A DNA stretch of 24,045 nucleotides from Chloroflexota bacterium (lineage in GTDB: Bacteria > Chloroflexota > Chloroflexia > Thermomicrobiales > JADLAZ01). A program made the position numbers and the translations under genes. Below are positions 1 through 6,695 of this stretch, piece after piece; the stretch's first letter is position 1, and each line of letters begins with the position of its first letter. The DNA is taken from assembly GCA_020849725.1 (NCBI GenBank), contig JADLAZ010000005.1, positions 1 to 24,045 on the forward strand, given 5' to 3'. The notes under the pieces were generated by a model, which was not told where the DNA came from, did no database searches, and worked only from the letters and a program-made list of their open reading frames with translations.

Positions 1-2
1 CG

Positions 3-257
3 CTGATTCAGGCGCTGCGGGAGGGCTGGATCGGCGGGGCGTGCCTGGACGTGGTGGAGAAGGAGCCAGCCGCCCCCGACAACCCGCTGCTGACCATGCC
101 CAACGTCCTGCTGACCCCACACACGGCCGGTTACTCGAACGAGTCGCAAGTTGACCAACGCCAGCAATCGACGGCCGAAGTCGTGCGCGTGCTGCGCGGC
201 GAGTGGCCCAGCGCACTGGTCAACCCGGCCGTGAAGGACATGGGCGGCCTCTGGTAG
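3..257 (+). CDS. D-2-hydroxyacid dehydrogenase, C-terminal part (5' end outside window)
   Basis: Only the last 84 residues are present; the gene enters from the left edge. The visible part is the end of the NAD-binding domain and the C-terminal return to the substrate domain of the D-isomer-specific 2-hydroxyacid dehydrogenases, which reduce or oxidise 2-keto/2-hydroxy acids with NAD(P). Two family landmarks can be read: GACLDVVEKEP, which carries the active-site Glu of the D-V-x-E-x-E-P signature, and LTPHTAGYS, with the catalytic His of the P-H-x-A-G motif. The reading ends at a TAG after VKDMGGLW. The substrate cannot be named from this fragment (phosphoglycerate, glyoxylate/hydroxypyruvate and others share these motifs). 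Confidence 0.88.
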   Translation: MIQALREGWIGGACLDVVEKEPAAPDNPLLTMPNVLLTPHTAGYSNESQVDQRQQSTAEVVRVLRGEWPSALVNPAVKDMGGLW

Positions 258-476
258 GGTGAGGGCCATTCGCACCTACGCCTCATCACTTCTCCGTCAC
301 GCAGCACCCACCTGATGGCGTGCCAGGCTAGCTGACACAGCCCCGGCCTATGCTGACCTCACGGACGGGCCAGGCGGCCGATGGGCGGCCCGGTTCCGGC
401 CGTTGACGGGCGGCATCGCGACGACGCCGCCCACGACCCGGCCGGCATTCCGCCGGCCCCGCCGGGGAGGCCGACC

Positions 477-1637
477 ATGTCCGAGATGAGCCAGGCCGCT
501 GGTTCCGCGTGCGCCCGCTGTGGTGTGTCGCTCGCGCCCGAGCATCGCTTCTGTCCCGCCTGTGGCGCGCCGGTGGGAGCCGTGGTGGCCGGCGCTGTCG
601 CCGCTGGTGCAGGTGCGGCGCCAGCCACCACGAAGAAGCCGAAGAAGAAGGGGTACGGCTGCCTCGTGCCGGCGCTGATCATCATCGGCCTGGTGCTGGT
701 GGCCGGCCTGCTCGCCCGGCCGAGTAGCTCGGGAGGTCCGGACCAGGCCGCCCCCAGCCCGACAGAGGCAGTCGGCGCGGCCGCCGCACCAGCGACCGGC
801 AGCACGGCCCAGCCGGCCACGGCCGCTACTGCCGCGCCTGCGACCGGCAGCACAGCCCGCCCGGCCACGGCCGCACCAGCGCCAACGGCGACGCGTCCGG
901 CCGCGCCAACCGCCACGGCGGTGGCGTCGATCGCCGCCGACACCTGGCCAGAGGTGCTGCGCAACCCCGACGGCTTCAAGGGTCGGGCGGTGACGATCGC
1001 CGGCCGCGTCTTCACGCTGCCGACGAAGGACGGCGACCGGGTGCGGTTTCAGATCTACACGACCGACGGTGGGCGCGAGGGCAACACCGTCGTGCTGGCG
1101 CCGGCGCTGGACGCGGCCATCAAGCCGGATGCGTACGTGCGCGTCGGCGGCGTCGTGCAAGGCCGGTTCAGCGGCGCCAACGCCTTCGGCGGCACGATCA
1201 GCGCGCCGGTCATCGACGCGAAGGCGGTCGAGCGCGTCTCGCGCGGCGAGGCGGTCGCGCCGGCCTACGAGTCAATCGTGCTCGACCAGACGCTGACGCA
1301 GCACGGCCTGGCGGTGACGCTGCTGAAGGTCGAGCTGGCCCAGGACGAGACGCGCGTTCACGTGCGGGTGAAGAACGGCAGCGGCCAGAAGGCGTCGGCC
1401 TACGACTACAGCGCGGTGATCGTGCAGGACGGCAAGCAGCTCAAGCGCAAGACGGTCTTCAACAGCGGCGAGCCGGAGGTGGACGACACCCTCCAGCCGG
1501 GCACGACGACCGAGGGCGTGATCCTGTTCGAGCCGGTCAACCAGCACGTCCACCTGTTCCGCCTCGTCTGGCCGGGCGTGCGGACGGACAACTACCGGCT
1601 GGACTTCGCGGATTACGTGTGGGAGGTGCGGTGGTAG
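477..1637 (+). CDS. Membrane-anchored zinc-ribbon protein with DUF4352-like C-terminal domain
   Basis: This is a 386-residue protein of unknown function. The ATG at 477 is chosen because GGGGAGG lies 6 nt upstream; the open frame runs further 5' but in poor context. Layout: a zinc ribbon at residues 12-29 (CARC and CPAC pairs); a basic KKPKKK patch followed by one hydrophobic segment at about 62-80 (probable transmembrane anchor); an Ala/Pro/Thr-rich linker at 90-150 containing a 16-residue duplication; a beta-rich region at about 157-255 (DGFKGRAVTIAGRVF ... YVRVGGVVQG) that looks OB-fold-like; and a 265-386 region resembling DUF4352 immunoglobulin-like domains (LTQHGLAVTLLKVEL, then LQPGTTTEGVILFEPV). 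Known relatives of this design place the ribbon in the cytoplasm and the sandwich domain outside; that topology is inferred here. It stands alone between unrelated genes. Confidence 0.8.
   Translation: MSEMSQAAGSACARCGVSLAPEHRFCPACGAPVGAVVAGAVAAGAGAAPATTKKPKKKGYGCLVPALIIIGLVLVAGLLARPSSSGGPDQAAPSPTEAVGAAAAPATGSTAQPATAATAAPATGSTARPATAAPAPTATRPAAPTATAVASIAADTWPEVLRNPDGFKGRAVTIAGRVFTLPTKDGDRVRFQIYTTDGGREGNTVVLAPALDAAIKPDAYVRVGGVVQGRFSGANAFGGTISAPVIDAKAVERVSRGEAVAPAYESIVLDQTLTQHGLAVTLLKVELAQDETRVHVRVKNGSGQKASAYDYSAVIVQDGKQLKRKTVFNSGEPEVDDTLQPGTTTEGVILFEPVNQHVHLFRLVWPGVRTDNYRLDFADYVWEVRW
789..884 (+). repeat. Two-copy 48-nt in-frame tandem repeat in linker
   Basis: Residues 105-120 and 121-136 of the zinc-ribbon protein are near copies (PATGSTAQPATAA followed by PATGSTARPATAA). 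At DNA level the shared core ACCGGCAGCAC appears twice, 48 nt apart. This is a low-complexity Ala/Pro/Thr linker of the sort that expands by slippage, and it is not a separate element. Confidence 0.75.
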
Positions 1638-1710
1638 CCGTCGCTGTCGGTCCTGGTCCCCACGCATGACATGGCCGACCACGCGACGGCCCCATGGGCG
1701 GACGAGGCCG

Positions 1711-1719
1711 TGGTATCCT
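1711..1719 (+). promoter_or_regulatory. Possible extended -10 promoter of the toxin-antitoxin pair
   Basis: TGGTATCCT matches the extended -10 form TG-n-TATnnT and lies 35 nt before the antitoxin ATG. No convincing -35 box is seen 16-18 nt upstream, so this is a weak call from sequence alone. Confidence 0.25.
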
Positions 1720-1753
1720 GACCAGGAGATCGACAGGCGGAGGCGCCGACGCG

Positions 1754-2038
1754 ATGGCAGCCACGAAACTCGTTCGCATCCAGGACAAGGGCCAGGTGAC
1801 GCTGCCAGCAGCGGTGAGGAGACAACTCGGCCTCAAGAAGGGTGACTTGATCGCGGTCACGACGACGCCGGATGGTGTGCTCCTTATCCCACAGGCAGCG
1901 GTCGCGATGCGCGCGCTTGACCAGATTGGTGAGATCGTGCGGGAGCAGCGCCTCACCCTTGAGGAGTTGATTGAGAGCGGCCGCGAGGAGCGCGCCGGCC
2001 TCATCAAGGCCCGCTATGGTGATCTCGCCAGGTCGTGA
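1754..2038 (+). CDS. AbrB/MazE/SpoVT-family antitoxin
   Basis: A 94-residue protein whose first ~47 residues are a swapped-hairpin AbrB DNA-binding domain: VRIQDKGQVTLPAAVRRQLGLKKGDLIAV, followed by GVLLIPQ, matches the family pattern closely. The C-terminal half is charged and helical (residues 50-94) and would be the toxin-binding tail. The ATG at 1754 is preferred because GGCGGAGG lies about 10 nt upstream and the AbrB domain begins directly after it. It overlaps the downstream PIN toxin by 23 nt, the usual tight coupling of such pairs. By family behaviour it should neutralise the toxin and autorepress the operon; no operator palindrome was identified. Confidence 0.88.
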   Translation: MAATKLVRIQDKGQVTLPAAVRRQLGLKKGDLIAVTTTPDGVLLIPQAAVAMRALDQIGEIVREQRLTLEELIESGREERAGLIKARYGDLARS

Positions 2039-2477
2039 GCCCACTCGACTCTTCATCGATTCGAGCGTCATCATCGCCGCCGCCATCTCGTCGACCGGCA
2101 GCGCGCGCGACCTGCTGGCCGCCGCCTTCGGTGGTGCGTATCACCTCGCGAGCAGCGCCCTGGTGCTCGATGAGTGTGAGCGCAATCTGACGCGCAAGGC
2201 CTCCGGGGCGCTGCCGCCGTTCCACCTCGTCCGAGCCGTCCTCGACCAGCACTTCACGGAACCGCCGGATGAGCTCGTGCGGGAGGTCGCCCGCGTCATC
2301 GAGGGCAAAGACGCACCGATCGTCGCCGCCGCCATCGGCGCTGGGGCACGCTACCTCGCCACCTACGATCGTCGGCATCTCCTGCGCCAGGCAGCCATCA
2401 TCCAGGCGCGCTACGGCATGATCGTCGCGACGCCCGATGACATCCTCAGCGGCAGGGCAGGCGTGGTCGAGTCGTAG
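2016..2477 (+). CDS. PIN-domain toxin (VapC-like, COG1569-type ribonuclease)
   Basis: A 153-residue PIN-domain protein. The fold's acidic cluster can be assigned: Asp15 in RLFIDSSVIIAA, Glu53/Glu55 in VLDECERN, Asp99 in GKDAPIVAAA and Asp118 in YLATYDRRHL. PIN toxins are Mg-dependent endoribonucleases that cut tRNA, rRNA or mRNA; the target here is unknown. The chosen ATG lies inside the antitoxin gene (23-nt overlap in another frame), implying translational coupling; an upstream in-frame start would add residues without family similarity. Length is normal for the COG1569-like group (about 130-160 residues). All expected catalytic positions are present, so the toxin looks intact. Confidence 0.85.
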   Translation: MVISPGREPTRLFIDSSVIIAAAISSTGSARDLLAAAFGGAYHLASSALVLDECERNLTRKASGALPPFHLVRAVLDQHFTEPPDELVREVARVIEGKDAPIVAAAIGAGARYLATYDRRHLLRQAAIIQARYGMIVATPDDILSGRAGVVES

Positions 2478-2554
2478 CACGGCGCCCTGCCGCGCCCGCG
2501 CCATGTCCGTCCGACAGCCGGCGGTTCAAGCCGCGCCCGGGGCGGCATGGGGCT

Positions 2555-2599
2555 CCCTCACCCTCTCCCTCATCCCGGGCGCGGGAGAGGGGACCGGCC
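2555..2599. repeat. Dispersed palindromic repeat, left copy (pair 1)
   Basis: CCCTCACCCT precedes a hairpin with arms CCCTCTCCC (2561-2569) and GGGAGAGGG (2583-2591), followed by GACCGGCC. The same outer and trailing blocks recur at 6497-6543. Orientation is inverted relative to the copy at 2773-2813. Confidence 0.85.
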
Positions 2600-2645
2600 G
2601 TGGCGGTCAAGAGCGCCTAGTGGTCCGACAGGTGTGAATCGCATG

Positions 2646-2721
2646 GTAGGGGCACCCCTTGTGGGTGCCCGGTTGGCTCTGCTGATAGTCGGTACCGGGC
2701 ACCCCCAAGGGGTGCCCCTAC
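2646..2721. repeat. Large inverted repeat, 28-bp arms with one mismatch
   Basis: The left arm at 2646-2673 begins GTAGGGGCACCCC and the right arm at 2694-2721 ends GGGGTGCCCCTAC. The arms pair over 28 bp with one mismatch around a 20-nt loop. This is a REP/MITE-like element nested between the two GGGAGAGGG palindromes. No coding capacity and no clear target-site duplication were seen. Confidence 0.88.
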
Positions 2722-2772
2722 ACGGCGGCGATGCTGTCCATATTTGGCAATTGAGGCCTGCCGCACCACTAG

Positions 2773-2813
2773 TTCCCTCTCCCACCGCGGTGGGAGAGGG
2801 GTAGGGTGAGGGT
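2773..2813. repeat. Dispersed palindromic repeat, right copy (pair 1)
   Basis: A perfect 26-nt palindrome at 2775-2800 with half-site CCCTCTCCCACCG, followed by GTAGGGTGAGGGT. It is nearly identical to 6600-6640 and is the inverse of the left copy at 2555-2599. Confidence 0.88.
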
Positions 2814-2863
2814 TCCCGCGCGGCTGATCGCCGGGCGCGCGTAGCCGATCGGGGCCGGCTCCC

Positions 2864-5800
2864 TTACGCGCCCACCTTACCCGGCCTATCGGTCGGCTGC
2901 CAGCTAGCCACCGCGGCGGCGCTGGCGCGGTAGTTGGCGTCCAGCGCCGGTCCCAGCAGCAGCAGCGCGGCGATGCGCCGGACGACCTGGCCGAAGAAGG
3001 CGCCCTCATCGGGCGTCAGGTCGCGGCCGAGCAGCGCCTGCTCGCGGTAGCTGAGCCACTTCTTGAGCACCTGATAGCCGCCGAGCGTGTAGCTCCAGAC
3101 GCCGGCCGGCACGTTGGCCCAGTAGGCGACGTCGTTGAGATACACGTCGTAGGTCGTCGCGCCCAGGAGCGCGCCGGCGACGGCCGCCTCCAGGCCCAGC
3201 GCCGTCGCGCCCTCGGCCAGCGCGGCCGCCTCGGCGGCGGTCGGGGCGCGCTCGACGGCGCGGCCGCGACCGGGCATGGTGACGCCGCCCTGGCCGGCGT
3301 GGCCCCAGCCGGCGCGCACCGCCAGATCGCCGGCGGCGTGGCTGAGCTGGCCGCCGCCGGCGCGCCGGGTGACGCCGAGCAGGCGCAGGTCCGGCCGCAG
3401 TGGCGGCGCGGTGACGCCGGCCATCGCTTGCCCCGGATCGAGCAACGCGGCCACCTGGCGGCCGAGCGCGGCCGAGGCGCCCAGTTGTGCGGCGTCGGCC
3501 GGCAGCGGCAGGCGCGGCCAGTCCTGGCGCAGCCCGCCGGCGTTGTCGGCCCGGTAGGCCGGCGCGTGCAGCACCGCCAGCGCGTGGTGGAACAGGTCGG
3601 CGGCGCTCGCCGCCAGCCCGGCCAGGTAGTCGACGGCGGCCGGCGACAGGTTGGGGCGCAGCCCGGACGTAGTGACGCTGAACAGGTCGCGTGGGCCGGC
3701 GTCGGCGGCGAGGTAGAGCGGGAACATGCCGACGTTGGATTCAACCAGATGATGGTCGGCAAGCCGGGTTGTCACCTGGGGCTGGTAGAAGTCTTCCTTA
3801 CGATTGCGCTGCCCGGCGCTCAGCCACACATTCCCCTCAAACACATGCGGCACGTACTCGGCGCGCTTCTCGTCGAGCAGCTTCGTCTCCGGTTCCCAGT
3901 AGAGCCAGCGCAGGTCGAACGGGCGGTAGCAGTAGCGCACGATCTGCTCGGCGCGGAAGCCGCGCTTCAGCAGCGTTGTCCGCGTTGCTTCGGCGGGGAA
4001 GCGCTTGCTGTCGGTCATCAGGCCGGGCAGCAGCCGGCGTGCCGCCTCGTGCGACAGCGCCGGGTCGAGGTAGTCGCGCATGCGCTCGGCCAGCCGGTCG
4101 CGGTCGATGTTGACCAGCATGTCGTCGCGGCTGGTCTTGACGCCGGGGAACGACGTCGGCAGCAGGTCGGGCAGCAGCGGCCAGTCGAGGTAGCCGCCGG
4201 CGACGCTGGCCGGCTGGAAGGGCAGTCCCAGCGCCAGCGGCGGCGTCACGATCGTGTAGTGGCGGTCGTCGGGCTGGTCGGCGGTCGCCGCCAACTCCTC
4301 GCGCTTGCGCGTGCCCCACAGGTGCCGGAAGGCGACGGTGTGCGCGCCGCCGCTCGGCTGGCGGCGCACCAGCAGCGCGATCGCCGTGCCGACCTGGATG
4401 CCCTCGCGGTTGAGCGGCGTCGAGAAGATCGATGGGTCGGGGTCGCCGGCCGGCGTCAGCTTGCCGGTCTTGTACTTGTCGCCATTCAGGCAGTCGATCC
4501 AGAGGCGGTCGAAGACGGCCAGGTAGCGCTCCCGCATGCCGGTGAACGACAGCCCGTCCAGCCAGGAGTAGTTGGCGATGAAGCAGACGACGCCGCGGCC
4601 GGTGCGCTCGACGATGCGGCGCTCGGCCATGCGGAAGAAGCGGACGTAGAGGTCGTTCAGCCCCTGGCCCTGCGGCTTCGGCGCGCGCACCGTCGTCCGG
4701 TAGGCGGCGGTCAAGTCGGCCTCCTCCTTCTCCGCCAGCCCGGCGTAGCCGCTGTAGGGCGGGTTGCCGAGCACGACCAGGATCGCCTCGTCCAGCTTGA
4801 CGTGCTCGGCGGCGTCGTGCTCGGCGGCTAGCTCCGGAAAGGGCAGCAGCGCCGGCCGCTCCTCGCGGCTGCGCCAGCCGGTCAGCGCGTTGGTCAGGTA
4901 GACGGCGGCGCGCTCGTGGTCGGCCAGCGGCGCGCCGACCTCGCGCAGCAGCAGACCCAACTGCAAATGCGCGATGACGAACGGCGCCGGCAGCAACTCG
5001 AAGCCGAACACCCGCCGCAGCGCCGCCTGTTTCACCTGCTCGGCTCGCAGCGCGTCGTCGCCGGCGGCGGCCAGCGTGGCGTCGATGTGGCGCAGCACCT
5101 CGATCAGGTAGGCGCCGGTGCCGCAGCAGGGGTCGAGCACGACGACGCGCGGGTCGGCCAGCCCGGCGGGCAGGCCCAACTCGGTCCGAAGCGCGGCGTC
5201 GACGCGCGCGACCATGTAGCGGACGATCTCCGGCGGCGTGTACCAGACGCCCAGCTCGCGCCGCAGCGCCGGGTCGAACGCCTCCAGGAACGGCTCGTAG
5301 AAGTACTGGACGGCGTGCGCCTCATCGAAGCGGGCGAAGAAGGCGGCCCGGTCGACGCGGTTGAGCGCCGCCTGCGTCCAGTCGAGCACCTCGACCAGCC
5401 CCAGTGGCCGCAGCCGGTTCGGTTGGGCCAGTTGGGTGAACAGCGCCGCGATCACCGGCACGTGCAGCAGGAAGCCGGTCTCGTGCCAGGTGAAGCGCTC
5501 GTCGTCGCCGCGCGGGGTCTGGCGGTGCCACAGCACCCAGGCGGCGAAGATGCCGTAGAAGAGCGTCTGCACCAGCGTCGAGCGGAAGAAGCGGTCGCCA
5601 CGCTCGCCGGTGAAGGTGATGCCGAGGCTCTGCTCCAGCGCCCGGCGCACGCTGGCGAGCGTCGGCAGGTTGCCCTGCGCCTCGACGCGCGCCCGCGCCT
5701 CGCGGGCGTAGGCAGCCAGCAGCCAGGCCAGGTCGTCCGGCCGGGTCAGCGGCGCGGCGTGCAGCAGCGCTCGCCGCAGGAAGTCGAGCAGCCGGCCGGC

Positions 5801-6334
5801 GTGGGCGTCGACGGCCGGCTGCGGCTGGGCCAGCACGCGCCGGAACTCGCCCTCGCCGGCGGCCAGGACGTAGCCCTCCAGCGGTTCCGGCCGGCCGCCG
5901 TCGTCGACGCTGACGAGCAGAAAGGCGCGGTAGTTGGTCAACAGCACCAGCCGGTACTCACCCAGGTAGCGCCGCACCTGGGCGGAGCGGGCCAGCGCGG
6001 CCAGATCGTCGGCCGGCCCCTTGACCTCGACCGCGCCGCGCGCCGGCAGGGGGCTGGGGAAGCGGTCGCCGGCGTGGCCGGTCAACTGCTCGACCGTGAA
6101 CAGGCCGCCGTCGGGCAGGCCGCTGCCGCGGTTGCGCGGGTGCAGCACGCAGCGCACGCGCGGACGGAGCGTCTCACCGGCGGCGTCGAGCAGCGCCTGC
6201 AGCGCACCATAGCCCGACGTCTCGGCCACGCCGACGCCGAGAAACCAGCCCAGGCTCGTCAGGTACTGCTCGACCGGCCCCGCCGCCACGGCGCACCCCT
6301 CCCGCACGGCAAAGAAACGCGCGGTGGCGCGCAT
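2864..6334 (-). CDS. Single-chain restriction-modification enzyme (PD-ExK nuclease / N6-adenine methylase / type ISP-like specificity region)
   Basis: An 1156-residue protein that appears to carry cleavage, methylation and recognition in one chain. The N-terminal ~170 residues contain a PD-(D/E)xK nuclease pattern: Pro74-Asp75 in GLPDGGLF and Glu103/Lys105 in AVEVKG. A helical connector (about 180-360) leads to an N6-adenine methyltransferase with motif I at 401-407 (DPCCGTG) and motif IV NPPY at 524-527. Residues about 590-1150 resemble the type ISP C-terminal recognition region, with YRPFDLRWLYWEP (803-815), ETKLLDEKRAEYVPH (816-830) and a final GGYQVLKKWLSYRE block. The helicase of true type ISP enzymes (LlaGI/LlaBIII) is absent, so it is closer in layout to type IIG/IIL. 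ATG 6334 is chosen over an upstream GTG (6388) that has no Shine-Dalgarno and precedes non-conserved sequence. Recognition site unknown. Paired repeats lie on both sides. Confidence 0.87.
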   Translation of the reverse strand: MRATARFFAVREGCAVAAGPVEQYLTSLGWFLGVGVAETSGYGALQALLDAAGETLRPRVRCVLHPRNRGSGLPDGGLFTVEQLTGHAGDRFPSPLPARGAVEVKGPADDLAALARSAQVRRYLGEYRLVLLTNYRAFLLVSVDDGGRPEPLEGYVLAAGEGEFRRVLAQPQPAVDAHAGRLLDFLRRALLHAAPLTRPDDLAWLLAAYAREARARVEAQGNLPTLASVRRALEQSLGITFTGERGDRFFRSTLVQTLFYGIFAAWVLWHRQTPRGDDERFTWHETGFLLHVPVIAALFTQLAQPNRLRPLGLVEVLDWTQAALNRVDRAAFFARFDEAHAVQYFYEPFLEAFDPALRRELGVWYTPPEIVRYMVARVDAALRTELGLPAGLADPRVVVLDPCCGTGAYLIEVLRHIDATLAAAGDDALRAEQVKQAALRRVFGFELLPAPFVIAHLQLGLLLREVGAPLADHERAAVYLTNALTGWRSREERPALLPFPELAAEHDAAEHVKLDEAILVVLGNPPYSGYAGLAEKEEADLTAAYRTTVRAPKPQGQGLNDLYVRFFRMAERRIVERTGRGVVCFIANYSWLDGLSFTGMRERYLAVFDRLWIDCLNGDKYKTGKLTPAGDPDPSIFSTPLNREGIQVGTAIALLVRRQPSGGAHTVAFRHLWGTRKREELAATADQPDDRHYTIVTPPLALGLPFQPASVAGGYLDWPLLPDLLPTSFPGVKTSRDDMLVNIDRDRLAERMRDYLDPALSHEAARRLLPGLMTDSKRFPAEATRTTLLKRGFRAEQIVRYCYRPFDLRWLYWEPETKLLDEKRAEYVPHVFEGNVWLSAGQRNRKEDFYQPQVTTRLADHHLVESNVGMFPLYLAADAGPRDLFSVTTSGLRPNLSPAAVDYLAGLAASAADLFHHALAVLHAPAYRADNAGGLRQDWPRLPLPADAAQLGASAALGRQVAALLDPGQAMAGVTAPPLRPDLRLLGVTRRAGGGQLSHAAGDLAVRAGWGHAGQGGVTMPGRGRAVERAPTAAEAAALAEGATALGLEAAVAGALLGATTYDVYLNDVAYWANVPAGVWSYTLGGYQVLKKWLSYREQALLGRDLTPDEGAFFGQVVRRIAALLLLGPALDANYRASAAAVASWQPTDRPGKVGA

Positions 6335-6496
6335 GCTCTCTGACCGGCGCGGGCGGCGCAAGGTGGGTGGACCAGTGCGTCCTGGCACGGCTGGCGGCAG
6401 TGGCCGCCGCGCCTGGGTGCCTGGCAGCCCGATGCCCGCCGGCGCGGGGCGCGGCCTCTGTACCGCCGGCGCGAGCGGGTTGCCTGGCCTGAAAGA

Positions 6497-6543
6497 ACCC
6501 TCACCCTAACCCTCTCCCTCGGCCGAGGGAGAGGGGACCGGCC
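6497..6543. repeat. Dispersed palindromic repeat, left copy (pair 2)
   Basis: ACCCTCACCCTAA precedes a perfect 26-nt palindrome at 6510-6535 (half-site CCCTCTCCCTCGG), followed by GACCGGCC. Same family and orientation as 2555-2599. Confidence 0.88.
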
Positions 6544-6599
6544 GACGTCGTCCCGGCGAGTGCGGCCTTCGTCAGCGCGGTGAGGGGCGGCACGGGCGA

Positions 6600-6640
6600 T
6601 TCCCTCTCCCACCGCAGTGGGAGAGGGTTAGGGTGAGGGT
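6600..6640. repeat. Dispersed palindromic repeat, right copy (pair 2)
   Basis: A 26-nt palindrome at 6602-6627 (half-site CCCTCTCCCACCG, one mismatch across the centre) followed by TTAGGGTGAGGGT. Nearly identical to 2773-2813. Confidence 0.88.
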
Positions 6641-6695
6641 CCTTTGCCTCGACGAGCAATGCGCGTACCACCGACGGACGGTCGGCAGTCACCCC

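Larger units (their letters stand above)
2478..2863. other. Repeat-rich intergenic region without a gene
   Basis: These 386 nt separate the toxin from the 3' end of the restriction-modification gene. They are mostly made of inverted-repeat elements, listed separately: one GGGAGAGGG palindrome at each side and a 28-bp-arm inverted repeat between them. Short open frames here translate into peptides such as PHPTPLPPRWERE, which arise from the repeat and not from a gene. Confidence 0.7.
6335..6695. other. Repeat-bearing intergenic region without a gene
   Basis: These 361 nt lie between the helicase-exonuclease gene (3' end) and the restriction-modification gene (5' end), both on the minus strand. 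They contain the second pair of GGGAGAGGG palindromes (6497-6543 and 6600-6640). No promoter with a clear -10/-35 pair for the downstream methylase gene was found. The rest is GC-rich sequence with no recognisable content. Confidence 0.65.

Noticed and set aside
2570..2812. Short open frames with peptides like NPLPLRWERE
   Set aside because: They are translations of the palindromic repeats (also at 6501-6692) and not genes.
4916..6343. Plus-strand open frame (475 codons) over the restriction-modification gene
   Set aside because: Antisense shadow of a well-supported coding frame; composition is Gln/Arg/Val-rich and no ribosome-binding site is seen. The frame at 3299-4831 was rejected for the same reason.
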